This document shows positions 24,168-35,494 of a stretch of 64,000 bases of DNA, piece by piece. The translations under genes were made by a program, and so were the position numbers. The notes beneath the pieces are model-generated. The model ran no database searches and was not told where the DNA came from. It saw only the letters and a list, made by a program, of their open reading frames with translations. How positions within the stretch are numbered: position 1 is the first letter of the stretch; the number at the start of each line of letters is the position of its first letter. This DNA comes from Chlorops oryzae (taxonomy: Eukaryota > Arthropoda > Insecta > Diptera > Chloropidae), in NCBI GenBank assembly GCA_020466095.1, contig CM035807.1, positions 109,886,906-109,950,905 of the forward strand, written 5' to 3'.

Positions 24168-24755
24168 AATTAGTTCTTTTAAGAAAATTTTCCTACTGTT
24201 TGCTACAGAGAAATATGGAATAAAAATTTGGGTCTCAATGAATGTGGTGTGTTCCAAATTGCATAGACTGGGAAGTTAAGGGTTAAAATCTTGAACGAAA
24301 TGTTACGTTTGTGTTTTGCCGCACATGTGGTCAAAATTTTGACATTTTTGGTTTACTTGAGGAAGAACAATTTAAAAGAAATCTATTCCTTTAACCCTCT
24401 AATGCCACATTGTTTTTTCACTGAAGAGTTCAGATAAGACTAATTTCGGGTAGAAAAACATGAATCTGAAATTATTAGGAATTTTTTTTTTTTTGGTAAT
24501 TTGTTCGAAACCAGTCTGTCTAGAGACGGAGCCAGGAATTAGAGGGTTAATCCATTTCATACCGAAAATAAAAAATGTTCATCTCTTTAAACTTCTTTAT
24601 TGAAGCCATGGAACAGCGAAAGAATTTATCTTACGAATATTTTCAAGAAACTGAGAATCTTCTTCATTTTCTCTTCTTATTGTTAGTTAAAAATGTTTTT
24701 ATTTTATTTATAAAAGAATTAATAATATAATTATTTTCAGATTTGATTGATTCCT
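24168..24755 (+). repeat. Segmental duplicate S, copy 1 (carries a MITE insertion)
   Basis: Aligns in the same orientation with 26808-27235 along its length: TACTG.TTGCTACAG.GAAA, GAATG.GGTGT, TTGAACGAAATGTTACGTTT, ACATGTGGTCAAAATTTTGA, TTGAAGCCATGGAA and ATTATTTTCAGATTTGA blocks. The main difference is the insertion at 24395-24546. Confidence 0.85.
24391..24550. mobile_element. piggyBac-type MITE with preserved empty site elsewhere
   Basis: The 152-bp element 24395-24546 starts CCCTCTAATGCC and ends GGAATTAGAGGG (11 of 12 inverted match) and is flanked by TTAA at 24391-24394 and 24547-24550. In the duplicate segment at 27 kb the corresponding sequence reads TTTAACCCATTTC with a single TTAA (27022-27025). 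The insertion and the 4-bp duplication can therefore be read directly. Confidence 0.85.
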
Positions 24756-25751
24756 CGAAGTCCTCAGAAATTTTCCTAACGTTTGAGGTGAATAATTGCT
24801 GGAAATCCTAAACATTAAGCTGCAACTTTTCAAATAAGCTCACGATTGCTGAAGACTCCAGAGCACCCTCAAGATCAACGGCACACAAAAAATCGAAATG
24901 AACTCATTCGAAACAAGTTCCATTTTGTTCAGCAGCGTTTTTGAACAGAAGATCGCATCCATCGACCTCAGGCGAAGCCAAAAACAAAAAAAAAAGAATC
25001 ATCACAACAAACAAAGCACTGGCTTAAAGCTTTTCTTAACTAGCTTAAGTGGCCCATCTTAAGTGGACTACGAGACCTTCTTCTGAGCTCGAAAAAAAGC
25101 TCATGAATCCAAGATCGCAATCCAAATGCTCATTCCCAAGCAAAAGCAACAATAACAAGTAGGAGCAAAAGCGAGCAAGCCCACGCATAATTCACGATCG
25201 CTTTATCTATGATATTCATTAAGATTTCTAATTAGACGGAAATTTTCTCGATGTCTCTTTCTCTTTGTCTTTCTCTCTTTCTCTTTCTGCCTTTCATCTG
25301 CGACGCCGAACCGAACGCTCTCTCTTCTATCTCTTTGTTTCCGATGTTCGTACCTTGATACACCTTTCGCTGCCGTTCGTACGACCGATAGTTGCTGCTC
25401 TAATGGAAAGTACGAGTACGAGCGGCGAGTAACGAGCACGGCGGCCGCGATCTATGAAAGTGTGAAAGAGCGACCAGTTGGACGTGTGTCTGCGTGCGAT
25501 CGTACATACATATGTATTGTGTGTATTGGTGCTGGAAATAATTTCGAAAGAAATTAACATTAGGCCGAACGGTCGTACAACGCATCGTCCGACAAAGTGT
25601 TATGTTGACTCTCGCACCTAAAGCCGCGCACTCTTTCGCCTCTCGATCGTCGATCTTCGAGAGCGCACGAAATAATTTCGTCCAATCTAATGCCGAGCCG
25701 CATAACGATGTACTCAAAGCTATGTATATACATATATATATATATAGTTGG

Positions 25752-26296
25752 CTAGGCCACCTCCCACTTGGGTAATTGCTGTGACTGTAATTGCCTTTTG
25801 GGCACGATCTTGCCCACATGCTGGCTGACCCACTGTGCGCATGTCATGTTTAACATGACACTGTGAAGTGCGTCCGAAGCGCTGGGGTCAGCCATGTTGC
25901 CGATCACTAGGTCGATTTCCGGCTGGCCACCTACTCGCTAAAGGTACACCGAATTATGACGGTCTCCCATTTCCTTTACACACTTTCGTCGATCGTTTTA
26001 TTTTTTAGAACTTGCTAGATCTTGCTTCACGAAATGGAAAACTGGAAGAAGTAAAATTTGCTGGAACATCTTTCGATATTCTGGCTCACCCATCGGAATT
26101 TCGGGATGCCCAAATTCATGCCTCCGTGTAGAACTTGTAGTGCGACATCGTAGCGTGGGCGATTAATTATTACCTCCATATTTCGGCCGCAATAAAACAA
26201 TTTCTGTGTTCGGATAAGCGCAGTCGGCAGAAAGTTCTCTCTATCGTCCGTTTGCGTTGAGGAGGCGAGCAGCACATCGTACCGAGCAATATACAT
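25752..26296 (-). CDS. Putative two-exon gene, 130-residue protein of unknown function
   Basis: Exon 1 (26296 to 26090, 69 codons) starts at an ATG with A at -3 and ends TGG|GTGAGC. Exon 2 (25937 to 25752, 62 codons including TAG) follows CCTTTAG. The 152-nt intron (25938-26089) is in phase 0, and both exons are exact multiples of three. Exon 2 has strong fly codon bias (GTG, ATC, GGC, CAG, AAG, GAG, AAC, GAC) in an AT-rich setting. Legible segments are RPRYDVALQVLHGGMNLGIP (residues 48-67) and, after the junction W69/R70, VGGQPEIDLVIGNMADPSAS. The C-terminal end is Lys/Gln-rich. No signal peptide, membrane span or domain I recognise. The acceptor has a weak pyrimidine tract, and further upstream exons are possible. 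It could be a degraded copy of a larger gene. Confidence 0.42.
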
Positions 26297-26737
26297 ACTT
26301 GGCACACAGGCCTTTTTTATGATTATTACTAGCACGAAAGATTTTTCTTTATTTAAAATTTTTGTAAATCTTTAGAGCAACTGATGCTTATCGAAAGACT
26401 CCCTAACGATCGGATCGGATCGGCTCGGAGGAAGTTATTAGAAGCGAATAAAAGTCAAAAAATTGGACTTCTTGGAGCAGCTGTTCTGACCTAAGAATTA
26501 TGTTTGCTGCAAGATTTCGAATTTTTCATTTCATTTTGATTTAATTATTCTCTCGACTTAAAGCTCATTAGGAACGATTCCGGGGACTAAACTTTGTTAT
26601 GAAATAATAAGTCCAAAAAAACATCATCATGTGATGGCCAGAAAACATCCATAGAAAAATGGGGCAATAAGGAAATTAAAACAATTTTAGTATGATGAAG
26701 ACTGAAGACTTCACAATTAAATGGATAATTTTTGAAA

Positions 26738-26764
26738 GAGCTTTTGGCTTTTATTTGCCTAGAA
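26738..26764 (+). repeat. 27-bp direct repeat flanking duplicate S copy 2 (left)
   Basis: GAGCTTTTGGCTTTTATTTG and seven further bases recur at 27239-27265 with one mismatch, bracketing the duplicated segment 26808-27235. Confidence 0.85.
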
Positions 26765-26807
26765 ATTTTGACCAAAATTTGTACTTGTTCTGGTTTTTCT
26801 ACAATAG

Positions 26808-27235
26808 TAAGTACTAGGTCTTTAAAGAAAATTTACCTACTGCTTGCTACAGGGAAAGAATTAAAATTTGAGGCACAATGAATGCGGTGTTTCAAATTTC
26901 ATACACTGGGAAGATAAGGGTTAAAAACTTGAACGAAATGTTACGTTTGTGTTTTGACTCACATGTGGTCAAAATTTTGATATTTTTGGTTTACTTGAGG
27001 AAGAAAAGAAAATCTATTTCTTTAACCCATTTCAACCAAAAATAAGAAATTTTCATCTCTTTAAATTTCTTTATTGAAGCCATGGAATAGTGTCCAAAAT
27101 AATTATTACGTATATGTCTTCAAAAAAGTGAATCTCTTCTCTTTTTTCCTTCTTATTGTTTGTTAAAAATATTTTAATCTTTTTTATAAAAAAAATTTAT
27201 AAAAATAATTATTTTCAGATTTGAGTTCTTCCTCC
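26808..27235 (+). repeat. Segmental duplicate S, copy 2 (without MITE)
   Basis: Same-strand copy of 24168-24755 that lacks the 152-bp insertion. The single TTAA at 27022-27025 marks the empty target. Confidence 0.85.
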
Positions 27236-27238
27236 TTG

Positions 27239-27265
27239 GAGCTTTTGGCTTTTATCTGCCTAGAA
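27239..27265 (+). repeat. 27-bp direct repeat flanking duplicate S copy 2 (right)
   Basis: Partner of 26738-26764. Confidence 0.85.
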
Positions 27266-29016
27266 TGATGAAGATTTCGAGGCATTAGAAATATTGCAAC
27301 CTTCCAAGAGATCAATATGTACAACCTGGCAATCAAGGGAAGGGCTTGAAAAGGTAAGTTTTTCCAAGAAAAGCTTATTTATATTTTTCTCGATTATGAC
27401 TGATAAAATTGGCAGGATCGCCGGAAAATTTTCAACTCATTTTCGACACATTTTTCTGACCAGAAGTTAGGTATGTAATTTCATTGGTTAAATGTTGTGA
27501 AAAGCTTTCAAAATTTGAAGTCCTTGGGAATGACGCCATTTTTTTTTAAATATTATGAGCTAGAACCTACAAAAAAGTGAGTGTAACTGGTATAACAATG
27601 GATTTGCATAAATGCAAACGTAGGGAATAATTTACAATCAAATTCGCACTAGATTGAAATACTTGGAGGCATTTCTGCCCTATTGGAAATCAGGCATTAG
27701 GGTCAGACAAAAGACGAATTTCAGAACAGAACAGACGTCATGCCGGGTATTAAATGGTTCTATGGAACACTACTTCTGAGTCAAGAAGTGCCCGCATTAA
27801 CTTGGTTCAAGACACTCAATACAATTTTATAAATTTGAAGGGGCCCTTCATTGGACAGGGTCAGAGATAAAAGCTGTTGGCGAAACAAGAAACTCCAAAA
27901 ATAAATCCTGATCTGTTTTTTTATGCAAGCCAACAAATTCTATAGACTTTATGTACACCCTCTCAGAAATGATATCTTCGTTTATTTATTTTTTTTTTAT
28001 TGCTCCAAGAACTATCGAAAACTATCCAAAATAAGAATTCCACTCCAGAGAAACTTCAAAGCTTTTTTCCATTTCGGTTCGAAGTTCGGCGTGTGATACA
28101 CCCGTGCCTGTCCGTAAGATCGTCCCTACTGAGGTATGTGTATGGCATATTCCATCTAATTTACTACGTGCTCTTCTAATTCACATTTACCGAAATCTCG
28201 CTGCGAGTACAGATTTAATTTATTGCACCTCTTCATGTTCCGCTGCTCCAATCAAATCTAAAATTAAGTTCCTACGACGGGATCGGGTCGGCGGGTGCGG
28301 TGACGCACGCCATCCGATGGCGACACTTTTTTCTGCTTCCGATCGATCATACACACATATACCCATGCACTCCCCCAAATAGTTAAATATTGTAGTACCC
28401 TCTCGATCGGTAAGTCCCCCGAAAAAAAAAAAAAACAAACACATTTTCCTCTCAACGTCTTCGGAGTGGAATTTTATTTTTCAAGAAATTTTGGGGAAAA
28501 AAGCTTCGATAATTTATATGGCATAGGTGCTGTCACACGTTGTGAGTGTGTGTGTGTACGTGTGTTTTTCTTATATCTGTCTTTCATTCCTTTTTGTTGC
28601 TGTTGTTATTGTTTTCATTGTCTTCCTCGATATCGTGGCCCGTTTGCCGCTTAGCTCTACTCTAATTAAAGCATCCTCGGCCCACCATCGTCGTTTGGAA
28701 CCAATTTTTTATGGTCTCTAATAAGTAGTACAAATATTCGAAATTATTTTTGCTTCGATTGTTTTTGCTTAATTTTTTTGATATTTTATTTTTTTTTTTT
28801 TTATTTATTTAATATTTTGATTCTAATTCGAAAACAGAATTAAAATTCGTATTTTTTTGTCATACGCTCATGCGAGGCTAATTTGCTTTTTTTTTATTTT
28901 GGAGGCACATGCGAAGCCGTCAGTGATCGTGGGAGGAATACCTATGCTGTTTATTTTCGCGCAGTTGTCGCTTAATATTTTAATAAAATTATTTATTGTT
29001 TTAATTTCAATTCAGT

Positions 29017-29047
<31 letters not shown>

Positions 29048-29223
29048 GCACGTACTTTCGGATTTGCTTTATTGTTCCTAAAATTTGAATTTATCAAAAT
29101 TTCAATCTTGTGTCGCGATGTTTGTTACCGAACTCCTCCGAAACGGCTGGACCGATTTTTATGAAATTTGGTGTGCATATGGGGTAGCGGTGAGAATCGG
29201 TCAACATCTATTTTTCATAACCC
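27266..29223. other. Non-coding stretch
   Basis: AT-rich, no supported gene. Contains GT and CT microsatellites (about 28542-28565, 29027-29047). The segment 29097-29220 resembles a widespread arthropod repeat that reads CGGCTGGACCGATTTTTATG. Confidence 0.5.
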
Positions 29224-29766
29224 TTAAGCCCAAAATCCAACATTGCGAGAGCCGATGCGAGAGTGCGTGACGCCACGAAAATGTGTTGCGTGACGCATTT
29301 CAATCTCCAATTAGAGTTTTGCGTCACGCAGATGATGGCATAATTTCGCTTCTAGTTATGCAGTATTTGAACAAGTACCAATCTAACGAGTACCGAGTAC
29401 TCATAAAAATTATTTGCTATCAGTTGAGTTTAAATTTTAATTCAAAATTTTCAAAAATTTTCAAAATGAACCCAAAGCTGTGCGAAATATTTTAAAATCT
29501 CTTTTTCACGGAACAGTGAACAGTTTTTGTTTTATTAGTTTAAACGAGTACCCAATAGCGAGTACTCAAAAAAATAGCTACATCATTAACCTGTCAAATT
29601 GCCTCGCGACGAGAAATATAAAAATTTTCAAAATTTTCTCGCTACGAGATCTCGCAGTGCGATACATTGGAGCTTGAATCATATATGATTGAATGTATTG
29701 AAACTTGTGTATGTCTCGTCTCGCGCTCTCGCACCGGGCTCTCGCAATGTTGGATTTTGGGCTTAA
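29224..29766. mobile_element. TTAA-flanked element with 30-bp inverted ends
   Basis: The left end TTAAGCCCAAAATCCAACAT and ten further bases (to 29253) is repeated exactly inverted at 29737-29766, about 543 bp outer span. TTAA sits at the extreme of both ends and can be read as a piggyBac-type target duplication. No transposase frame lies inside. Confidence 0.65.
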
Positions 29767-29837
29767 AGTTTGTGTTTTTAAAAAAAATATTGACATAGTA
29801 GGCTGTAACATTACGTATACGTCTTATTTTTAACGCA

Positions 29838-30097
29838 TTATGGGCTCTACGCAGATATGCAGGAAGTAAATTTCCTACAAGTATACTAAACACATGCAAA
29901 AAAAAACGAAGAAGTACTTTGAGTTACTTCTGATACTTCAACGAATACGCAGATTAGAAGCTATCGAACATGCAGGGTTGCATTTAAAGCATACATTTTC
30001 TATATTTCCGTCGACCTGCATCGAAATTTCAACTCTGATTTCCTTTCTTCACAAGAACGAGCTCTATACTTCCTGCATATCTGCGTAGAGCCCATTA
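29838..30097. mobile_element. Harbinger-type MITE with 28-bp TIRs and TTA TSD
   Basis: The element 29841-30094 (254 bp) has perfect 28-bp inverted ends beginning TGGGCTCTACGCAGATATGC, and TTA directly outside each end (29838-29840 and 30095-30097). A 3-bp TWA duplication is typical of PIF/Harbinger transposons. Non-coding. Confidence 0.75.
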
Positions 30098-30962
30098 AAC
30101 GTTTATGTTACACATATGTCAGAGACGAGTAGATTGAATGGAAACGATACTGCTCACTGGGTAATAGACAACTGATCATAATAGTAACTGTTTATTTTTT
30201 AATGTAAATTATCAGAAAATTAATTTCAAAAGCGGGTTTGCTTCTAGTTAATCTGACCCTAAAAATTCTCAACCCAAAAATGTTATCACTTTTAGTTCAG
30301 CAATTCAGCGTTTAACGGGTTAAAATTAATTAACTTTATTTCAATTTATGGAAGACAAATTTCTAATTTTTTAAAAGAAAATTCGTCTGAACGTCAAGAA
30401 AAAGGAGGAGAAATATGGATATTTTGAGTTATTGATCTTTGAATTACACAGTTTCTCTAACGCAGTACGAAGTTCGTCGGATCAGCCAGTTTCACATAAA
30501 ACTAGTTTTCAGCTTGAATAAGGCTTTTCACAAATTTTCCACTGAATTTTGCATATTTTTTTAATAATTATCAGTCATTGTCCTTACTAAGACCACTCCA
30601 TAGAAAATAATGACTTTCGTGGTTATTTTGCTCATAAGATAATCGGGAAATACTAACAAAAAGCAAAGCTCAAAGAAAACGGGGAAAATTTGGCAAAAAG
30701 AAACAACATTGCCGCACAGCATGAGCCGCTCGGTTGCAACCAAACACAACATGTTCCCATCGAATGATTGAACGATGGAGCACGTTCGCCAATGCCGGCT
30801 CCAGTTCAACCAGTGCTGCCACTTTGCGGATAATTATACGAAATCTGTATATTTTCGCCTGCTTCTGTATCTTCAATGTATAATTTGTTTTTCCAACAAT
30901 TGATGTATAATTAAGGCGAATTGCTATTTTTCAAAAATTTGCTTTTTTGTTAGAAAAAAATG
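30098..30962. other. Non-coding stretch
   Basis: A GC-richer patch at 30690-30835 has an open minus frame, but no start, splice boundary or recognisable motif. Confidence 0.45.
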
Positions 30963-31045
30963 TTTTAACATGACGATTTTTAACATGATGATTTTAACAT
31001 GATGATTTTAACATGATGATTTTTAACATGATGATTTTTAACATT
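30963..31045 (+). repeat. Minisatellite, 13-15-bp unit
   Basis: Six head-to-tail units of TTTTAACATGATGA, with one or two extra T in some and ACATGACGA in the first. Confidence 0.9.
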
Positions 31046-34028
31046 CTGTCAAACTGCAGAGAGTGATGACTCATCATATATGTCGTAAAATTGTTCGGGT
31101 CCAGTAGCAGGTATGATGTTCGATTCGAGCAGAGCATCGCGCAGTTATGATTTTTTTTTTTTTTTGTTATCGAGTTCGTGGCCAATACAAGTTCGTACGC
31201 AACAATATTGAAGCGCGCAACATGACTTAAACATGTGTCTATGCGCTGCTTCGTGCCGTAGCGTCGCGTCGCATCGTCGATTGTCTGCGAATGCGGTATG
31301 CTTGGGGATGTGTGTACTAACGGCGAGTACCCAACAACAACAATAAAAAACACGAAACTACTTATTTTTGCTCCTTACTTATGGCCTTTGTACGTAATTC
31401 GTAATTCAGTCAGTACGTTTTCGGCAATCAAGCGGGCAGCAAGTTGAATTCGTTTGGTGCGGGCAAAACTCGAATGAACTCAAATAAAAATTCAAAAGTA
31501 AAAATCAAAAATGTTTTTTTTTTTTTGTTGCTTGTGTTCAATTGGACCGAATTTGATTTGAATTAGAAAAATTTTTTTTGGTTTTTGTTTTCATCGGTTT
31601 TTGACAAATTTCACGGCAAAAAAGGAAGCGAATAAAATATCGTAATTGGATATTCATAACAGAAAATAAAAAATAAATAAATAAATAAAATAAAATAAAT
31701 CAAAAATAAATTACTCGTTTTTTTCCGAAGCCAAACTTGATCTTTAGTGATCTGTCATCGGCTGGAACTGTGACTTGAATAATATCAAAAGATTTTCCAT
31801 TAAAATTTCATTCATTCATTTATTTATTTTTGAATTTCGCGCTAACGGATTACACACAGCCGGGATTTTGTGGGATTTTTTTTAACCTTTTTTCAATTCA
31901 AAATGTAACGGTGAACTCGAGTGCGATTGAAAAGGAAATCGAAAAACGTAAACAATCGAAAAAAAAAAATTGAAAACTTCTTGAAGAATGGTCGAAAATA
32001 TATACTTATTTTTTGAAATAAATTTAATAAATTTGAAATTAAATTAAATTAAATTATTTATACTAAATTTTAATAAAAAAAAAATTTTTTTTTAATTTTG
32101 ATTGACTTTTATAATAACTTTATTATTTTTTTTTTACATATTTATTTATTTTTTTTTTTTTTTTGTGTGTTGAGAACAAACTCATGTCCACCGATCGCTT
32201 GCGCATCTCATACCGATCGGTTTCAATTTTCGTTCCCTCGCGATTTTCCTATTGTGATCGAGCCATCGGCCACACATCAGTCAGTCTGGCACCCTTTCTG
32301 GTCAGCTGGCGCGGCGTTTCCGTGATCGCGATCGCGTCGGGTGACAATCTCGCTACGGATTTCGGGATCGCAGCGATTTCGTTCATATCACAATCTCGGC
32401 ATTAATCGTGAGCTTTTCTTCGGCCTCGACTTGACTTTGCGGAGTGCTCAGAAGATTCCCCCTTCTTTTTTTTTTTTTCTAATCAGAGGTTTTGCTTTTC
32501 GCGTGCGCTCGAATCGCGCCGCATCAGATGGCATCGCATCTGACGTTGATGCTATGCTGATGCGCTGGATCTGCGAAATTAATAACGGAAGTTGCATTTT
32601 GTTAATCAATCCAGAATTGCAACAACAACAACAACAAGAACAAATGCATGCACAGCGAGACTAGGCAAACCGTCTACGAATGAATTAAATGAAATGATAC
32701 GAATTGAAATCGTGGTTTTGCTTTCGCTATTCTGATTCTGATTGTACGATTCGCGAAAAGATACAGAAATAATAGCGCGCGACGACAGTGACGGTCTGAT
32801 GGGAATATGTTATTAAAATTAATAAAAACAAAAAACCAAATCCGCTCAAGAAAATACGGATTTCCCATTCAAAATATACGGACGGACGATTTTTTTTGGA
32901 TCATTTTTTACTAATTTGTTTTCTTCTTTTGTTCCTGTTGTGACAATTGGAAAATACAACTTTAATGCATTTATATTTTTTTTATCTTGAAACAGCAAAA
33001 ACAAAATTCAAAATCTTAAAAATAAACACACACACACACACACACATACAAAAATTCTTATTCGAATCAGAAACTTCTGAGCAAAGTGACTAAATAACTT
33101 CGAAAAATAAATTATAGAAAGAAAAGAAGAAAAAAATTGTGCAAAATTTAAAAATAATGTGGAAAGAAATTGAAAGCGAGTGCTTCGAAATATGCACTTA
33201 AAACAAAATTTGTTCTATTCCAATCGAGACTGATTGGCAGACGGAAGAAATGATGTGCAGACTGTCCAAAATCGAATAAAAACAACAGGTGAGCAGTGTA
33301 AAAACAAAAAGAAAAAGTCGAAAAATTTCAATTTTTTTTTTTAAATAAAATCCTTCACCAAAAAGCACTTCAAAACGTTTAAGGGAAACCCCATAAAAAT
33401 ATGAATGCAACTCTGAAGTTTGTTTGCTTCCTTTCGAATAAAAAATAACATCTTAAGGGCATTTTTAAAAAATTGTGTTTTTTTTGGAAAATTCGAATAA
33501 ATTTTGGAACTTTTTTTATAAATTCTGAAACAATGTAAATTTTTATTTTGAAAAAATTCTTTAAAAGCAAAAGTTTCTAAGGAGTATAAGCTCCATAAAT
33601 TAAATGTGAAGGGGTAAAAAAAAACACACTCAAAATGCTGTTATCTTCTTTAAGCAATGGAAATATAACTTAACAACAATTTTGGAAACTAAAAATTATA
33701 ATTTGACTAAAAAACTTATTTTTAAAAATGGATTAAAAAAAAATGAATGTCAAAAGCCCATATAAGGAAAAATTCCAATTTTTATAGCGTCCTTCGTAAT
33801 CGGATTTAGGTAACCATGTCAACGTTTTTATTCGGGGTAATTTAGCAAACTCTTTTATGATTTTGAGATGGAAAACTGAAATCTTTAACATTTAGTCCAA
33901 AGAGTTTTCAGTCATCTAGTGTAGTTATGTCTCTAACTGACTTCTCAATTGAGTCTCGATATTCGTAAACTGTTCGAAGGAGGGTTTAACATAATCACAT
34001 AGATGTAGATTATCCACCCTGTAGGTGA
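31046..34028. other. AT-rich stretch with a GC-rich island
   Basis: At 32165-32405 and 32500-32560 the sequence is rich in GATCG, CGCG and TCAGTCAGT motifs in an otherwise AT-rich setting, and CAACAG|GTGAGCAG at 33282-33295 could serve as a plus-strand 5' splice site. This might be the 5' UTR or promoter of a plus-strand gene, but no start codon with coding continuation is seen. CA microsatellite at 33027-33045. Confidence 0.35.
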
Positions 34029-34034
34029 ATCCCT

Positions 34035-34495
34035 GATCCCGATTGTATTGTGAAACCCCCGATAGCGTGAACCCCCGATAGTGTGAAACAATTCGCTGGT
34101 GTGAACACAGGAATTGAAGCTTATACAACCGATTACACCAGTGTTCTAACTTTCCGCAATAAGGGTGTTTAAAAATTATTAGGAGAGCGTAAGAAACAAA
34201 GACCCCCGTTTTTATTTTTGTATAAAAATTAACGTTTTTAAATTTTGTCGGTTGAGATACCAACTTACGATACGAAAGCTCTGGGTTCAACTCCCAGCTC
34301 GGGTGTGGATGATTTTTCTCTTTTCCGTTCTGTGTTTTCCCATTTTTCGTGGTATCAGAACGGGTCCCACAGCCACACTAACCAACCAGAATGTACATTT
34401 TTGTACATAGCAAAGCAAATTAATCATAATAACATTACCTCGGTAGTGTGAACAGTCTCGGTAGTGTGAACAACCTCGGTATTGTGAGCAGATCT
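34035..34495 (+). repeat. Two clusters of CGRTAGTGTGAAC-type short repeats
   Basis: Units reading CCCCGATAGTGTGAAAC occur at 34035-34110, and units reading CTCGGTAGTGTGAACA at 34438-34490, all in the same orientation. Between them, GCTCTGGGTTCAACTCCCAG at 34279-34298 is a good match to a tRNA T-arm/RNA polymerase III B box and may be a SINE or tRNA remnant. Confidence 0.55.
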
Positions 34496-34540
34496 TGCAA
34501 AAATCAGCTCACTTTATCCAGAACCAATTTTAGAAACATA

Positions 34541-35494
34541 CAAGCCCGATTCTAAATATTCCCGGTGAATTTTTCCACGCGGATTTGACGAAAAATTCTC
34601 CCATTGTAAACACACTGGGAAGGGAATATAAAGGAAGCAGAATTTGGACATTTTCAAGCAAAGGTGATCACATCCTCTCCCTTATTGACACTTATGCTAT
34701 GTTCTCACTAGGCCGGGTTAGGGTTATCGGCGAAACCCAGAGTTCAAATGTCAAAACACATATAAAAAATATCATCTAACCCGAAAATATACCCTGGGTT
34801 AACATTTAACTCTAAAGTTAGCGCAGAGTTGCATTTGAAAATTTTCAGTTACATTTGCTAACACCGAGTACAAAAACCGGGTAAAAATTTAATACGACAC
34901 TGGCAGGAAGCTTTCACGTGCCGAAAAAGAGTGGGGAACGATGCACGTATTTGGATATGTAAATTTTGATCACAGGTCGTGGAATGTTTTGTGATGCCGC
35001 TTTCACTATTACCTCCATTAATCTTTTTTTGGTCCTGCAGATGTTGCAATGTTCTTCTGATATTATTGCTTCCAATATTCCTTTGGCTTTTTCAGCTTCT
35101 TTAAACATTTCTAATTAAGCAAATTCCTAGGATGATATACCTAGCGCATTTTTAAGTTTTCAAACTCCCAAGCCGGACATTATCGCATGCATATAATGCA
35201 AACAGCGGCCATCTCCTAACAAACTTCATTAACAGTTAGGGCCAGTAATGCGAGTAGCCGCAGTATGAATTTTCAACACTTCGGAAGTAATACAGAAGTA
35301 GTGAACTTTCCGACTGGGTCATATGACGTTGGTAAACCTTAACTCGCTCGAAGCTGATATGAACACTCTGAGTTAAAGTATCGGGTTAAGAACTTAACCC
35401 CTATAGTGAGAACATAGCATTAGAGCACTTCCTCTTTCAAAAGAGGAGAAAAAGGGGGAAATTCCCGGGAATATTCATTTAGAATAGAGCTGAT
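34541..35494. mobile_element. MITE family M, copy A (interrupted)
   Basis: Ends read GATTCTAAATATTCCCGG.GAATTTTT on the left and, inverted, TATTCTAAATGAATATTCCC on the right. An intact smaller copy lies at 41488-41675. The 725-bp size excess is explained by the nested element at 34695-35419. Confidence 0.65.
34692..35422. mobile_element. Harbinger-type element nested in MITE M copy A
   Basis: The element 34695-35419 (725 bp) has perfect 16-bp inverted ends TGCTATGTTCTCACTA with TTA at both outer edges (34692-34694, 35420-35422). A TTA duplication fits PIF/Harbinger. Open frames inside (for example 34914-35108 minus) show no transposase or Myb-like motif that I can recognise. Confidence 0.75.

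Noticed and set aside
31400..33295. Gene with long 5' UTR starting near TCAGTCAGT motifs
   Set aside because: Initiator-like strings and one donor-like site are not enough without coding sequence; recorded as an island only.
34245..34310. Possible tRNA gene
   Set aside because: T-arm is good, but D and anticodon arms do not fold; treated as SINE or tRNA remnant.
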